Below the pieces are notes generated by a model. The model did not search any database, was not told the origin of the DNA, and was given only the letters and a program-made list of their open reading frames with translations. Of a DNA stretch of 64,000 bases, positions 32,344 to 44,793 are shown one piece after another (position 1 is the stretch's first letter; each line of letters begins with the position of its first letter). The translations under genes were made by a program, and so were the position numbers. Source of the stretch: Harmothoe impar (taxonomy: Eukaryota; Annelida; Polychaeta; Phyllodocida; Polynoidae); the NCBI GenBank assembly GCA_947462335.1, contig OX381708.1, positions 41,295,377 through 41,359,376 of the forward strand, read 5' to 3'.

Positions 32344-32712
32344 CACTGTAAAAATATTCCATTGAATATACAACGAATCAATGTACAATTTTATGGTGGA
32401 TCATCATAAATGTGATTACAGTGAGGCAGTGTGAAGTCAATCAATTTTACTCTGAATATCTGTAATCCAGTACGGTGAAACACAGTCTATTCATTTATGG
32501 TGAAGCTATGTCTTGTAAAAAAAAATCTTCTGTTGAATATACAAAGAATCAATTTAAAATTTTACGGTGGATCATCATAAATGTGATTACAGTGAAGCAG
32601 TGTAAACTGGTAAAGACAATCAATTTTACTTTGAATATTTGTAATCCAGTACAGTGAAACCCAGTGGTGCCAGTGAATCTCCGTTATTTTAAGGGAATTT
32701 CTTTTTACAGTG
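32344..32712. mobile_element. 369-base CACTGTAAAAA element with internal duplication and CA flanks
   Basis: Ends are CACTGTAAAAATATTCC and TTCTTTTTACAGTG, with CA outside both (2-base duplication). Inside, a unit of about 125-134 bases is directly repeated at 32361-32485 and 32532-32665, including GGTGGATCATCATAAATGTG in both. The two units differ at several positions, so the duplication is not recent. Confidence 0.75.
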
Positions 32713-33047
32713 CATGCATGTCTACTTTGATACCTTTTATTAGGCCTACTATATGCAAAATAAAAGCATGAATTCAGACAATAACAATACTGTATAAGGT
32801 TATCTAGTGATCGATATGGCATGCTCTAGTGTTGGTACACGTTGCAATAGTGTCTGGCAACTTCGGGGTTCTATCACTTTTTTATGGATTTTTCTCCACA
32901 TACAGACATAGGTTTTCTTGTTCTAATAATTCGGGGTTTCTGGCAGATATTCTGAAGTAAACATTGTAATGAAAATTCCCACACTGCAAGTGTTAGGTTC
33001 GATAAAACGATTTTCTGGGTAAAGAAAGGGGGCAAATATGTAGGTTT

Positions 33048-33139
33048 ATGGCCACCGTCCACTGGACTCTAATTGGCCGAAGTTATATAGGAAATGTATG
33101 GGCTTAATAGGCCGAAGTTCCCCAGTGAACGGTGGCCAT
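33048..33139. mobile_element. 92-base palindromic element, TGGCCACCGTCCAC family
   Basis: Starts ATGGCCACCGTCCACTGGAC and ends CCCCAGTGAACGGTGGCCAT, with GGCCGAAGTT blocks repeated directly around ATAGGAAATGTATGGGCTTA. Same orientation as the copies at 22561 and 53335. Confidence 0.82.
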
Positions 33140-34179
33140 AACTGGTACTATTTGTTCATCTTGGCCACCCTTTGTATGTATTTTAATAGATCAATACAGA
33201 TTGTGAACACAGAGCATAACGAAGTATTGCCAAAAGCAAACATTGCCTGTCCAGATTTTACAGTATCAATACAATGGCCTGTAAATTGTTGCCATACATC
33301 TTACTGTAGGGATGTTTACCTGTTCCGCGGAGGGCCGCACAAACGGCTGTTTTTTTTGTAAAAAATAAATGGAATATCAGAAAAAGCGAAAATAATGCCA
33401 AGGCTCTGGGTTAGCAGCCCATCCATTGAGCTCTCAGAAAAAATGTTGATAGCATGAGTCATTCTGAGTATATTCTTGCACACAGCATTCACTACATTGA
33501 GCTGGCATATTTGTGGAGTCTCTGAGTTGGAGACATAATATTCTCTTATCCTGAATCTGTGCCTTATTGCTTTAAAATGAATTATTCTGATACCACTGGT
33601 GTGTAGGGGGGAATTTTCCCTACATTTGGCTGCTAAGCCCCTTTTCTATTATTATTTTAATTATATCTGCTCATAAAAACTAGAATTGAGCAACTCATTT
33701 CGGCATGATCAATCTTCAATATCATCCGGGGCTTACAAATTCCATAAATACGGATATAGACATTTAAGCATATTTTAAGATGTTATGGCGTCAAAATCCT
33801 TTTGGATCTTCTATTCTATAGTTATTATCAAACAAATGATCAGACCATTGAAGTGCACCAAGTGGAGTAGAGTATATGGGCTTCATGGCCCCCAGCGCTA
33901 CCAGTCTCGGACTCCCATACCAACACTGCTCCGGGTCCCTTTGCTGTGTATGGTATGGGAGCAGACCTTCATCTTATTTGATACCCATTTGCGCCACTTG
34001 GTACACTTCTTTGGTGAAATTTCCTCACCCCCACCAGCCTAATGTTTGACTTCCTATACCGGTAACTGAGCTACCTAGGGAGCCATGCAGGGCTGGGCAT
34101 GTAGTGATATGCTGGAGCAAACCTAGAAATCGTTGGAGCAAAGTATTTCAGGAGGGCAGACTTTCATGAGATCTTCCGA

Positions 34180-34930
34180 ATTCTGAGGATTGGTGGCACA
34201 TTGTGTTTGGAAAATTTTGAAATTCTACCTTTTAAATTATGGGTTCTGACAAGTTTTGAACATGATATATTTGGTCCAGGAAAATTTAGAAATTCTCCCT
34301 TTAGATTAGTGTGTTCTATGGAGATTTGGGGACATATTGCTCCCGAAAAACTTTAAGATTCCATCTTAAGATTTGCATACTTGAGGGATTTGTGGAGATA
34401 TTGCTCCAAGAAATTTTAGTAAACTTACAGTTGAATTGGTGTATTCTAAGGACCTTTGGGCATAATATTGGTCGATAGGAACATTTAGAAATTCTACCTT
34501 TTAGCTTGATGTATTCTGAAGGGTCTCTGAGTGTGTTTCAAAAAGACAATTCAGAAATTCTATCTTAGAATTATACTGGATAGAATCTAGAAATTTTATT
34601 GTTAAATTGATGTCTTCTGATAGGTATTATTGCTCCAGGGAAATTTAGAAATGTCAACTTAAATCAGCATGTTCTGTGGTGTTTGGGACATATTGCTGTA
34701 TAGAATCTCTAGATTAGTATATTTTGAGGGATGTGGGGCATAATTTTTGCTCCAAGAATACCCAGAAAAAAGTTCAAAGCCTACTGGGCATGCTGCTCAA
34801 AATAAGCTAGAAATCTTACTTTCAGCTTGGTGCATTCTGTGGGCATCTTGCTACAGGATAACTTTCGAATTCTACCTCTAGATTGTTTTATTCTGTTGTG
34901 TTTGGGGGTAGATTGCTCCATTTTTCTGTT
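34180..34930. repeat. Decayed tandem repeat, unit about 65-75 bases
   Basis: About ten imperfect units recur with the order: ATTGCTCCAGG, AAAATTTAGAAATTCTACC, TTTTAGATTGGTGTATTCTG, AGGGATTTGGGGCATA. Words of this type appear at roughly 34200, 34270, 34340, 34410, 34480, 34550, 34640, 34700, 34800 and 34870. Divergence is high, so this is an old minisatellite. No open frame runs through it. Confidence 0.72.
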
Positions 34931-35429
34931 GTTAGTTGATGGGCTGTATACATATAGTAGGAGTGTATATATATGAAATGATAATATTGTTCCGGGGACA
35001 TTTGGAGAGGAAGGCTATTGAAAACCCTTTTAACTTCGGTTCTAATTGGAATATTTACAAAATTCTTTCAGATTTAAAAAGCCCAGAATGTACCTTATGT
35101 CCCTGTCGCATTTTCCAAGGTCCCTGTCGCACTTTTTTTGCGACATTGCGACAGTTGCCCAGCCCTGCCATGCATCTAGCCGAGAGTGTGGGGGGAGTGG
35201 TTTTCCGCAAAAAAAAAATTTGGTGGCGCAAATGGGTGTGTATTGATCAATACACATCCAACTACAGACAGATTATTATCTAAATCAAAGGGGTAATCAA
35301 ATTAGGTGAAGGACTACTGTGCTATCAACACCTTTAGTTGAAATATGTGTATTCGGGTAGGATGATAGCCTGCTCCCAGGCTATCCAACTGGTAAGATAG
35401 ACGCTGGCCGAGGCTGCAGCGCTACAGGT

Positions 35430-36175
35430 AATCAGGGTTGTCATTTTGTTGATATTGATGAGGTCATCAACGTTGATCATTCATCAGTGATTCAACATGG
35501 CCATTGTGAATCAACAACAAATAAACATAATAAATAAATTTACATTGACTGCTGATGCATGATTTGAGATTCAGTATATTAGCTACAGTATTCTTATGTA
35601 GACTCATTCCTTCAATTTATGTATTTTCATTACAACATCCCCCCCACCATTTCCCCAAGATTAAATGCTAATTCTAGCACCATCCAGGGTAGGAGTACAT
35701 GAATGACATCTGATGATTACACTAAGAGGCGTTCACATCCTTTTCAAACTGACCTGGTCATGACTGAGGCTATTCTTAGCAACATAAAGGGTGTCTTACT
35801 GCAACCATGCATGTATTCTTGTCATTTAATTCCAAATGTCAACCAAATGCACACACCATAGTTGTCAATGAAAATGGATGACATTTTGATCAATTGTATA
35901 CATTGATGAGAAAATAAGAGCTTACAATTAGGGAAAATTGATGTAGCATGGAGATAGAAATGCTAAGGAGTGGGTTGTGGAGCACCTAGTGGGAAAGGTG
36001 GGAAAACCCATGGTTGATTCAAGGTTGATATCCAAACATTGCATCAATGTTGAAACAGGTGTTGGTTGACAACATTGAAATTGCAACATTGCATCAATGT
36101 TGAAAACAGGTTGATCTAGCCTGATACCCTATATCAACCAGTTGTCAACGTTGAATCAAGGTTTTGTGCCCACTG
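35430..36175. mobile_element. TTGATTCAA-motif element, copy 1
   Basis: About 750 bases collinear with the reverse complement of 48391-49070. The right end reads CAACGTTGAATCAAGG...GTGCCCACTG. Words TTGAATCAA, TTGATTCAA, CATTGCATCAATGTTGAAA and their complements cluster at the ends. The middle holds conserved non-coding blocks such as CACCTAGTGGGAAAGGTGGG and ATGCTAAGGAGTGGGTTGTG. No coding frame. The left end is truncated relative to copy 2. Confidence 0.75.
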
Positions 36176-36538
36176 AGATGGGGAGGATTTCACAAAATAA
36201 CTCGGACTCTGCCATACATTCTTCTTAATAGGGCTTGATCTGGAGTAGACATCAACATGCGGTCTTTTGTATTGTGTTATACACATGTTTCCCCTCATGA
36301 GGATATGTCTCACACCTTTGTGGACTTATTATTTCCATTCAGGGTAAACACCCTACTTACTGGCTGATGGCTGCCCCCGTGGCTGCCATAGCGCCTACTG
36401 CGCTACACACGTATATTATATCTATGGATGTGCAACAGGCATAACAGTGCATAAAGCCATATACAGCTTCAGCTCTATTCAGATGAACTGTTCCTTATAG
36501 CATATAATATTATAATATTATGCATCCCAAGCAGGTGT

Positions 36539-37171
36539 GTTAGGCTAGATAGTCTCAAAACTGCGAGATAGTCCCAAAAGCCTGACAGTCTCAAAACTGC
36601 GAGATGATAACATTTTGAGACTATCGTGCAACCCTCAGGCTAGATAGTCTCAAAATACTATAGTTTTGTTAGTATCTTGCAACCCTCAGGCTAGATAGTC
36701 TCAAAATACTATAGTTTTGTTAGTATCTTGCAACCCTCAGGCTAGATAGTATCAAAATACTATAGTTTTGTTAGTATCTTGCAACCCTCAGGCTAGATAG
36801 TCTCAAAACTATAGTATTTTGAGACATTCTCACAGTTTGACTATCTATCAGGGTTTTTGAGACCATCTAGCCTGGGGATTAAGAGATACTAACACAACTA
36901 TAGTATTTTGAGTCTATCTTGCAATTTTGAGACTATCTAGCCTGAGGGTTGCAAGATACTAACAAAACTACAGTATTTTGAGACTATCTCGCAATTTTGA
37001 GACTATCTAGCCTGAGGGTTGCAAGTCTCAAAATTTTAAGGCTGTCTAACCTGACGTGTCTTTTGAGAATATCTCACAATTTTGAGACTATCTAGCCTGA
37101 GGGTTGCAAGGTTGTCACAAAACCATAGTATTTTGAGACTATCTTGCAATTTTGAGACTATCTAGCCTAAC
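36539..37171. mobile_element. 633-base palindromic element of GATAGTCTCAAAA repeats, copy 1
   Basis: Left end GTTAGGCTAGATAGTCTCAA; right end its exact inverse TTGAGACTATCTAGCCTAAC. Between them nearly everything is iterated GGCTAGATAGTCTCAAAA, TAGTATCTTGCAACCCTCA and their complements: the left half mostly in one orientation, the right half in the other. The right-hand half includes a three-unit run of a block of about 57 bases. Relative at 45648-46314. Confidence 0.87.
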
Positions 37172-37563
37172 AAGGTGCCCATTAATCAAAATCACGTTCA
37201 CTGAACGGTAGATTACAGATGGAAAGTGCATTTTCTGTTCCCAACATTGCCATACTCGAAGAAGAGAGTCCGGCATTGCCAGACTCTTTCAATCTGAAAA
37301 TTCTCAGCACCTAGTGGGAAAGGTGGGAAAGAGAAAGGGTGGTATTGTTTTGGAGAGTTCGGGATTCATGCTGTATATGATAGCAATAAATCTTCTTTTT
37401 TTAAAAATTATTTTTATTTATCATGAGAAACAACACATTTAGAGCTTCTATAAAAACTGTCTTAGCGCTTCCCACATTATTATCATGAGGACCTCTAAGA
37501 CCCTGACATTCGATAAAATACACTCATGTGTGTTGTTATACAAGTTACAACTCATGTACTAAG

Positions 37564-37684
37564 GGAATAATACATGAACAAGCCAGCACGAGGGTTGGTT
37601 ATCCATGGGCAAGGCACGAGGCACAGCTTAGTCCCTTGGCTATGGATAACCACCCTGAGTGCGGGCGTTTTCATGAATTATTCC
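37564..37684. repeat. 121-base imperfect palindrome
   Basis: GGAATAATACATGAAC faces GTTTTCATGAATTATTCC, and GGTTGGTTATCCATGGGCAA faces TTGGCTATGGATAACCACCC. The segment can fold into one long hairpin with a loop around 37625. Probably another short MITE; no target duplication recognised. Confidence 0.55.
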
Positions 37685-39113
37685 GTTTATACCATACTTT
37701 TAACATTTGACAAAAAATGTGCCTGTAAACTCGTGTTTACAATGCAAACTCACTGTGTGACGTCATAGCAGTGTGATTATCCACTGCTAATGCATGCTGG
37801 TTATTTAGTTTAGGCACTGCTTTGAGTGCCTAAAATGGATAACCGTATAAAGTATTAAACATGCTTTCCTTCCAAATGCATGATCCTTGCTAGATGAAGT
37901 ATAGGCTGTATGGTAATCTATTGATGGTGCCAGTTTACACATCATTGCGCGTTACCTGAGACCAATGACTTGTCATGTGGTGCATCAAAGTCATCAAAGT
38001 GCATCAGTCGAGGCTTTTATGCATGGGTAACATGCCTTACACAAGGAGTATCGCATAATAAAGGTATAGGCGGAATGTGGTGGAATATTTCATCACTCCG
38101 ATACCTATTGATGTTTGCCATAATGACCATTGTATTATACAACATCAACTAATGCCCGAGGTACAGTCAAAGTGGGGGGAGAGGCCTGTCCCCGAAGTAA
38201 CAATGGAAACATGAGCTAATGCACTCAGTTCAATAGGTCAAGACGGCAGTGGTTATGAGTGGATCAATAGTAGACTGTCATTGTAAATTCAATAGATCAA
38301 GACGGACCAAGACAACAATATAGCGGCCTGTGGCAGCCTCTGCAGTCTATAAAGTGTCCTCTAATGCTTCTGATCATGACTAGACCTACCTGTACAATGT
38401 GTCTCCTCCTGATTACATGATAGACCTATAGATATAGTATATCAATATAATTATCTGGGCAGAGTCTGATCTATTAGTCTAGACCCATGTCATTCGAATG
38501 ATATATGTTGATTTAACTCCAGGCTGTGGGCATTTCTCCTTTTATTATGAGGCCAAATTTAAAAAAAGGTGTGTTTCAGGTTACCCGACCCTAACTAGCA
38601 AAACAGGGCCGACCCTAGAAATTTTTATGCAATTTTGAAAAAATATTTATATTTTAGGTCATTTTGTGGTTATTTAAGGGTCGATCTGATAGTTCACGAG
38701 TCGAGGCAGTCGTCGGTGAGTCGGCATTGAAGTTTGTGAGTCGATTTCTGAGTACTTTTCAGGCTAAAGTTAAAAATATTTAAAAAAATAAAAATACCTA
38801 CCCTAGATTTTCAGACCATGTAACCTCAAAACACTTCTTTTTTTTGGCCTGAGCATACGCAATGACTTGTATGATACATATTTATACAGAGGTTTTTCTC
38901 TGTATCTATGACACTGATCTTAACTATATAAAGTACACCCATGCATGTTGTTATATAAGTTACAACCGTTATGCTGACATACTTTATACATTTGTATAGG
39001 GAAACTACCAAAAATTGTAACAAGGAGCGAGATGCAAGGTTTTGAAAAATGTCCTGATATCATTCCTGTGTTAATCTCCTCGATGCGTCGAGCCGTCTCA
39101 GGGCATTCTCACC
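37685..39113. other. Unassigned stretch
   Basis: AT-rich, non-coding. AAACAGGGCCGACCCTAG at about 38598 and TCGA-rich words at 38690-38740 suggest an old repeat. The last part (from about 39040) is the left flank of the repeat that received the insertion at 39123. Confidence 0.35.
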
Positions 39114-39122
39114 ACTTGCACT

Positions 39123-39442
39123 AGGTAGGTCAATTACGGCTCTCTCTCCCGGTCCTGTATGTGTCGCAATGCTAAACAACCCAAACGAAATGGCAAATTT
39201 CTCAGTTATGAAAAAGTCTTACAATAGCAAATGACATATGAGGATAAAGAGAAAGAGTATATCCCTCACATTTTTTGGTATGTGGAGCCTTTCTCTCAAG
39301 AGATGATGATATATTAATTGGCAAAATAAATACAATTGCACTGCAGACAGTGTGATTGGAACGGTTTTACTAGTAAAGCCAATGGTTTTACCCACACAGA
39401 AAGTGAGTTCAATGGTGTGAAATCTTATTTCAATTCCTACCT
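39123..39442. mobile_element. 320-base element with 9-base target duplication
   Basis: ACTTGCACT occurs immediately outside both ends (39114-39122 and 39443-39451). The ends AGGTAGGTCAATT and AATTCCTACCT are imperfect inverted repeats. A second copy lies inverted at 43780-44092, about 95 percent identical by eye. An 8-9 base duplication recalls hAT-type insertion. No coding capacity. Confidence 0.78.
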
Positions 39443-40305
39443 ACTTGCACTTACCACATAGCAGACTAGAGCAGTACTAGAATTTTGAGTGGGAAGCGCT
39501 CGGTGAGGATGCCACTTTAAATGCATGCATACTACTTGTCTTGCACAAGGTTATATAGATGATCTATATCCAGTGGGGCATGTCCTCGAACCTTATACGC
39601 CCAGCATGGATCATGGGTCGTCAGCTCTCATCCCGGTCCATTATTCTGATCAATGAAGATGTTTGCACTGCATCAGAGCACAAGACATTCTATCCACACC
39701 CCCATGGTATACCCAATTTGAGAACAGTGATCTTTGGTGCATTCCCTCCATACATCTTTTCCTGCATATAGCACTGCAGTAGTAACTCTGTTATCCACTG
39801 ATGAAATGTTACTTTCTTATTGAAATAGATTGAGACTGAATTCGTATGAGTCACCTAATGATAATGATAACATACGTAAAAAGAGTTATAGGATGCATTC
39901 TGCTTTGTTCAGGCTAATGACCATAGTCGACAGAAATAGTGACTTGGTGACAAATGATCCATACATTTTAATATGAAATGTGTTGTGTATTTTATGACAT
40001 GTCAACGGTTCATCTGCCCAGGAAACTGGGGTGAGGAAGGGTGAGACTAGTGCGAGCATGCCCATAGAGCAAGGTAGGGTGAGCCCTGTGTGAAGAAGCT
40101 CACCCTATGCGCTAGACTGGGCAAGCCTTGTGCCTGTAGCCTCCTTGCCCAAACCCACACTGAGGGTGACCCTCTGGTCTGTGTGCTGACACACCACCTT
40201 ACCCAAGGTCACCCAAGCATGCACATCAGTAGTTAGTAGTAGGTTATGTATTGCCATGGTGGATAAATAGAGGTTCCTTTATATGGCCACCCAATACAGA
40301 TCCAA

Positions 40306-40368
40306 TAATATAGTGGTCATCACTGCCGCTTTGTATGTGAAAGGTCCAGGGTTCAAGACTCAGCCATG
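40306..40368 (+). repeat. tRNA-Val-like SINE unit 1
   Basis: TAATATAGTGGTCATCACTG and then AAAGGTCCAGGGTTCAAGAC follow the wording of the tRNA-Val gene (TAGTGTAGTGGTTATCAC... CGAAAGGTCC..GGTTCGA). The A and B boxes are in the right order and distance; the anticodon arm is degenerate and there is no acceptor stem. Confidence 0.6.
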
Positions 40369-40684
40369 TCAACCTACCCACTATTTTATCTTTAATTGTC
40401 TATTTTTACTAAGTTAACTTTACAATTGTCCACGAAATACATCTCACTGGTCTATTGTTCTTAAAACAAGGGGCAACTGGGAGAACTCGCATCACAGCTG
40501 CATCAGGGCCTTCATTATGCTACTGCAAGCCCCTGTCACAACTCTTCCACAGTGCCACACAGTCCCAGCCATCAAGCCTGGATTAGGGCAACACGGGGGA
40601 GAGTTGGATAGGGCTAGCACATGATTCAGGCTTGTGTGAGGGCAATGCATATAGGTTCCTTAGATATCACAACCTTGTACCCAC

Positions 40685-40750
40685 ATGGTAGTCTAGTGGT
40701 CATCACAGTTGCCTTGTATCCCAAAGGTCCAGGGTTCCTGACTCGGCCGT
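40685..40750 (+). repeat. tRNA-Val-like SINE unit 2
   Basis: GGTAGTCTAGTGGTCATCAC, then GTTGCCTTGTATCCCAAAGG, TCCAGGGTTCCTGACTCGG. Closest of the three to tRNA-Val. It is followed by GTCAACCTTCTCACCATTTT, the same tail as unit 1. Confidence 0.62.
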
Positions 40751-40817
40751 GTCAACCTTCTCACCATTTTATCTTCAATTTTCTATTTTTATGAAGAAAA
40801 AATGGTGGGTAGGTTGA

Positions 40818-40886
40818 CATGACCGAGTCACGAACCCTGGACCTTTGGGGTACAAGGCTACGGTGCTGACCACTATACTACAGTGT
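40818..40886 (-). repeat. tRNA-Val-like SINE unit 3 (inverted)
   Basis: On the minus strand: GTAGTATAGTGGTCAGCACC, GTAGCCTTGTACCCCAAAGG, TCCAGGGTTCGTGACTCGG. It faces unit 2 tail to tail across an A/T-rich linker of about 70 bases, making a snap-back structure. Confidence 0.62.
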
Positions 40887-42332
40887 GGGTGTGAGGTGGT
40901 GATATATAAGTAACTGATATATATTGCACATTGGACAACCCCACACCTTGTGCAAGCCCTTACCCACCTCTCACCCAAGTTCCCCCACCACCAGCTAGCC
41001 ACTGGGTGGGATTGGGTGGGCATGTGGAAGGGCTAGGGCACCTCACCCAAAGCTCACACTACCTCACCCCTTGAGCTAGGCACTAAAGTAGTTCGCCCTA
41101 GCTGGCACTAGCATGCCCTAGCCTCACCCCAGTTTCCTGGGTGTGCTGTTACACTGGGTGACCGCCGAAAACTCAAGATTGTCTGATTTCCATGTGTAAT
41201 ACAGTTATTAGGGTTTTCTGGGGTGCAGAAGGCAGTTTCAGCATCGAATTTCTGTTTCGGGAAATATCCAAAACAGTGACAATATCCCTTTTCCCTGGTT
41301 TTGGTTATGCACGTTGTATCTGACCTTGATTGCCCAGGCAGTGTGTGGCGGGGGTGGGGGGGGGTCTACTCACTATTCTTTGGTGTCCATGGAATTGCAT
41401 GGGCATGAAAGGAATTGCATATGCTAAATTGACCTTCATATACATGTACAATGTGGAGCTTTCTCCCTGCTAGTTTCTGTTTCTAACACATTATTGTTGG
41501 TATAATTATTGGCTCTGATTGAATGCCTGGCTGCTTGCTAAAGGGATCATCAATCATGCCAAGCTGCCATATGCAAACAAACCCCCAGACAGGGGTTCAA
41601 TGATAAAAGCAAGGTCATGTTCCTTCTTAGAGTCTGAGTGGAGCACAGGTTGAAACTCAGTAGCAAGACTCAGGTTGGTGGGCGATCATGTGTAGGGTAT
41701 TATATAACAAGATCTACCATCCCTATAGACGACCAACTGGCCCATAAAACCAATATATGTGCAATCTGGCCCAAAATTAATGGAATGAAGCAATTATTTC
41801 TCATATCCATTTAATAATAAAGGAGTGTACAAAGCATAGATGAGGGTACTTTATTTATGAGTGCTATAAACACCACGGGTTTATGGTGGTAATGAGGAGT
41901 CTTGACAATTCACCAGAAGGCAGACTACATAGTTGGTATGGCATATAATATTATATTACATGTACTGGTCATTAGGTGGTACCAGGGGGTTAGTTACACA
42001 TCTCACCATAGGGGTGATTATGCTACCCTACCTGGAGAACTCAGGGGCCCGAAGTCTGGCCTTACCAAACTGACCACCGACATGACCACATCTACCCCTC
42101 CGGGAATTTTTCTGTTGTTATCTAATAAATAAGGGGTGTATAATGCGCCAGATTGTATGACAAACTATATTAGAAATATCATGTTGTTTTGTTACTCATG
42201 GATTCATCATCGTCATTTGATAAAGGGAACTATTTATAAGTCTATAACAGGTGATTTCCCGTTAGTCCACCATCCACTTTATGTGAACATTCTGCTGAAA
42301 CCTTTCCATGTGACCTGTATGAAAACTACACT

Positions 42333-43052
42333 TAAACCCGCAGATCTTACTGCACGTCCAGTAAGGTCTAGGGGAGTGGCTTGTAAGGTGACGGACAGGT
42401 GCTGTGTGTAAGTAGCCACAGTGGGGCAGTGGGAGGGGAGGTCCTACACAAACTAGGTCAGGCACCCAGTACTAAAGTAAGGTCTTTAGTGCCATAATTC
42501 TCCACAGAGGGCAGACCTGTACAGTGACCACATCAGTAACTTACAGGTCAAAGGGCCTGCCCAGGTGTGGGTCCTGGCCTGTGAGGTGGACTCAGACCTC
42601 AGCCCCATGCTTCCTGTGCCCCAGGTATACACAAACAACACAGGGCACCTGTCAATCTTACAGCCCCAACCACCCACTCAGCACATACACTTGGAATTGT
42701 ATCCCTGTATTCTACTGATTCAAGTGTCATGTGTAAAATTCTTTTGGTATAGCCTGCTCTGGGAAACATTCATAAGCTACCATGACAAAATATAGAGGTG
42801 GTAAGTAGCTATATTCTAGTCAATACACAAATATGTCATCTCCCTCTGACAAACCATGGTCTGACAGGTCATTTGCATATACCCAAGGTGAATGCTATTT
42901 ATATGGGAGCTGGGGGTTTAAGTAAGGTGGGTGTGCTTGACCACTCGTCATACAAAACACATAAAGGCCCAGCTCTCCTATAAATAGGGCTGAGTACCTA
43001 TCCCGACTGCGCCCTGACTGTCGGTGGAGGGGTACCGAGATCTGCGGGTTTA
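42333..43052. repeat. Possible 720-base element with TAAACCCGCAGATCT ends
   Basis: TAAACCCGCAGATCT at 42333-42347 is exactly inverse to 43038-43052. Inside are ACAGGT/ACCTGT and GCCCAGGTGTGGG words. The ends resemble transposon termini, but no target duplication was seen, and frames inside (60-90 codons) lack known motifs. Confidence 0.45.
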
Positions 43053-43779
43053 AAGTAGGTCGGGGCATACTAGTACCCAAATTGGGGTTACTGTTGGATT
43101 GTTGCCAGACTGTAGTTAGGTAGGACAACGGGATTTTGGAAAATAACTAAAATTCCTCATTAAATATATCATAATGACGATGATATCAAGAGGAATCCAG
43201 ACATATAATTATTATTGACCTACTCATAATAGATTCTTTTCCATGAATATTTGAAAATTATAACTTGAGATAGTCGACTTGTCAGTTCCAACCTACCGTG
43301 GCTACCACTCACAGCATGCATGCAGGGCCTGCTTGAGTGTAGCAGGTACCGCAATGACAGAACAACGGGTGTCCAAAACCACGGAAAGACTCAATTTCTC
43401 ATCTATTTGCTTGTATATTTTATCATGCAATATATCTGCATGTATATGATGACCATATATACCGTAAATCCTGAAGTTAAGTAACACATTCAAGTTATAT
43501 GCATGCCATAGACCTACTATGCTCCAGAGAAGGTCCTATCACCAATTTCCGCCAGCATATTTTTGTACCAAACCAAAATAATCTTATTCAGAAAGCTTCA
43601 TTCTATCTAGAAGGTGGGGTTTTGGGAGGTTGTAGATGACGATTTCACAAATAAACCTCTTAGATAAGTGATGGATATAATGTCATAATGATTTAGAATA
43701 GTAGTTATTTTCACAGAAAATTTAATAAGATACCTATCAAGTCTGTACAGTGAGGAGAGTCCATGTGAATGAGATATGG

Positions 43780-44092
43780 CGAATTGAAATAAGATTTCAC
43801 ACCACTGAACTCACTTTCTGTGTGGGTAAAACCATTGGCTTTTTAGTAAAACCGTTCCAATCACACTGTCTGCAGTGCAATTGTATTTATTTTACCAATT
43901 GACATATCATCATCTCTTGAGAGAGAGGCTCCACATACCAAAGAATGTAAGGGATATGCTCTTTCTCTTTATCCCCATATGTCATTTGCTATTGTAAGAC
44001 TTTTTCATAACTGAGAAATTTGCCATTTCGTTTGGGTTGTTTAGCACTGCGACACATACAGGACCGGGAGAGAGAGCCGTAATTGACCTACC
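43780..44092. mobile_element. Second copy of the 39.1 kb element, inverted
   Basis: Reverse complement of about 39123-39435: GAATTGAAATAAGATTTCAC through ACAGGACCGGGAGAGAGAGC and AATTGACCTACC. The left terminal AGGTAGG is missing, so this copy is slightly truncated. Downstream (44130-44220) there is further similarity, in direct orientation, to 39575-39670 (GGCATGTCCTC-AACCT, ATTCTGATCAATG-AGATG). Confidence 0.78.
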
Positions 44093-44793
44093 AAGTGTAG
44101 TGGAGGGGGGAGACATCTAGCGTTTCATGCACATTGTGGCATGTCCTCCAACCTGAGAAGTTTGATGGATCTTTCCTAGCCTCCTATACCTCACCCATGT
44201 CCGTCATTCTGATCAATGGAGATGTATACGGGAGCACACGGCATTTAATCCCCAGACATTCCGAGAATACATATTAAACATTGATGTTTGATGGACTCTA
44301 TACCGCCCCTGTTTTCATGGACATACCGCTAAAACTTGATAGTTGTGTATACTAGTCTTGTAATTAGGCGCTCCCTAATCATCTTCTCACATGATCACAC
44401 ATTCCAAGATTACTGCATAATCCACGGATTTTTCGATCGATCTCATTTGGAGCAATCATTGGCATGCATATTCTCATGGTATTTACTCAAACCCTAAGGT
44501 AAGGATCTAGAGCTCAGTGCGGGGATCAGGTAGTCCTTGAAGTAAGAATCGATATCGGTTATTCAGATTATCATTAAGTCGGTAGTAGTTATGAGTGGAT
44601 CTATGGCAGAGCTAGACTCTGTGAAACTGTGAGTATCTCAATAGGTTGTATTGGCACCGCTAATACATGCATAAATATGTCGTGTCTAGGGCCACCTCAC
44701 CTGGAGCAGTTGTGACCTGCTCCTGCTCCCCCTCCCCCACATTGGCTAATCTGCCCACTTGTTGTTGCATGGCGCCTCATTAGCTGCCCTAGT

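Larger units (their letters stand above)
40017..41141. mobile_element. 1.1 kb inverted-repeat element carrying tRNA-Val-like units
   Basis: Arms are CCCAGGAAACTGGGGTGAGG on the left and CCTCACCCCAGTTTCCTGGG on the right, followed inward by AGCATGCCC in both. The body is full of CTCACCC, GGGTGAG and TACCCA words in both orientations. Three tRNA-like units lie inside (listed separately). No credible coding frame. Confidence 0.75.
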
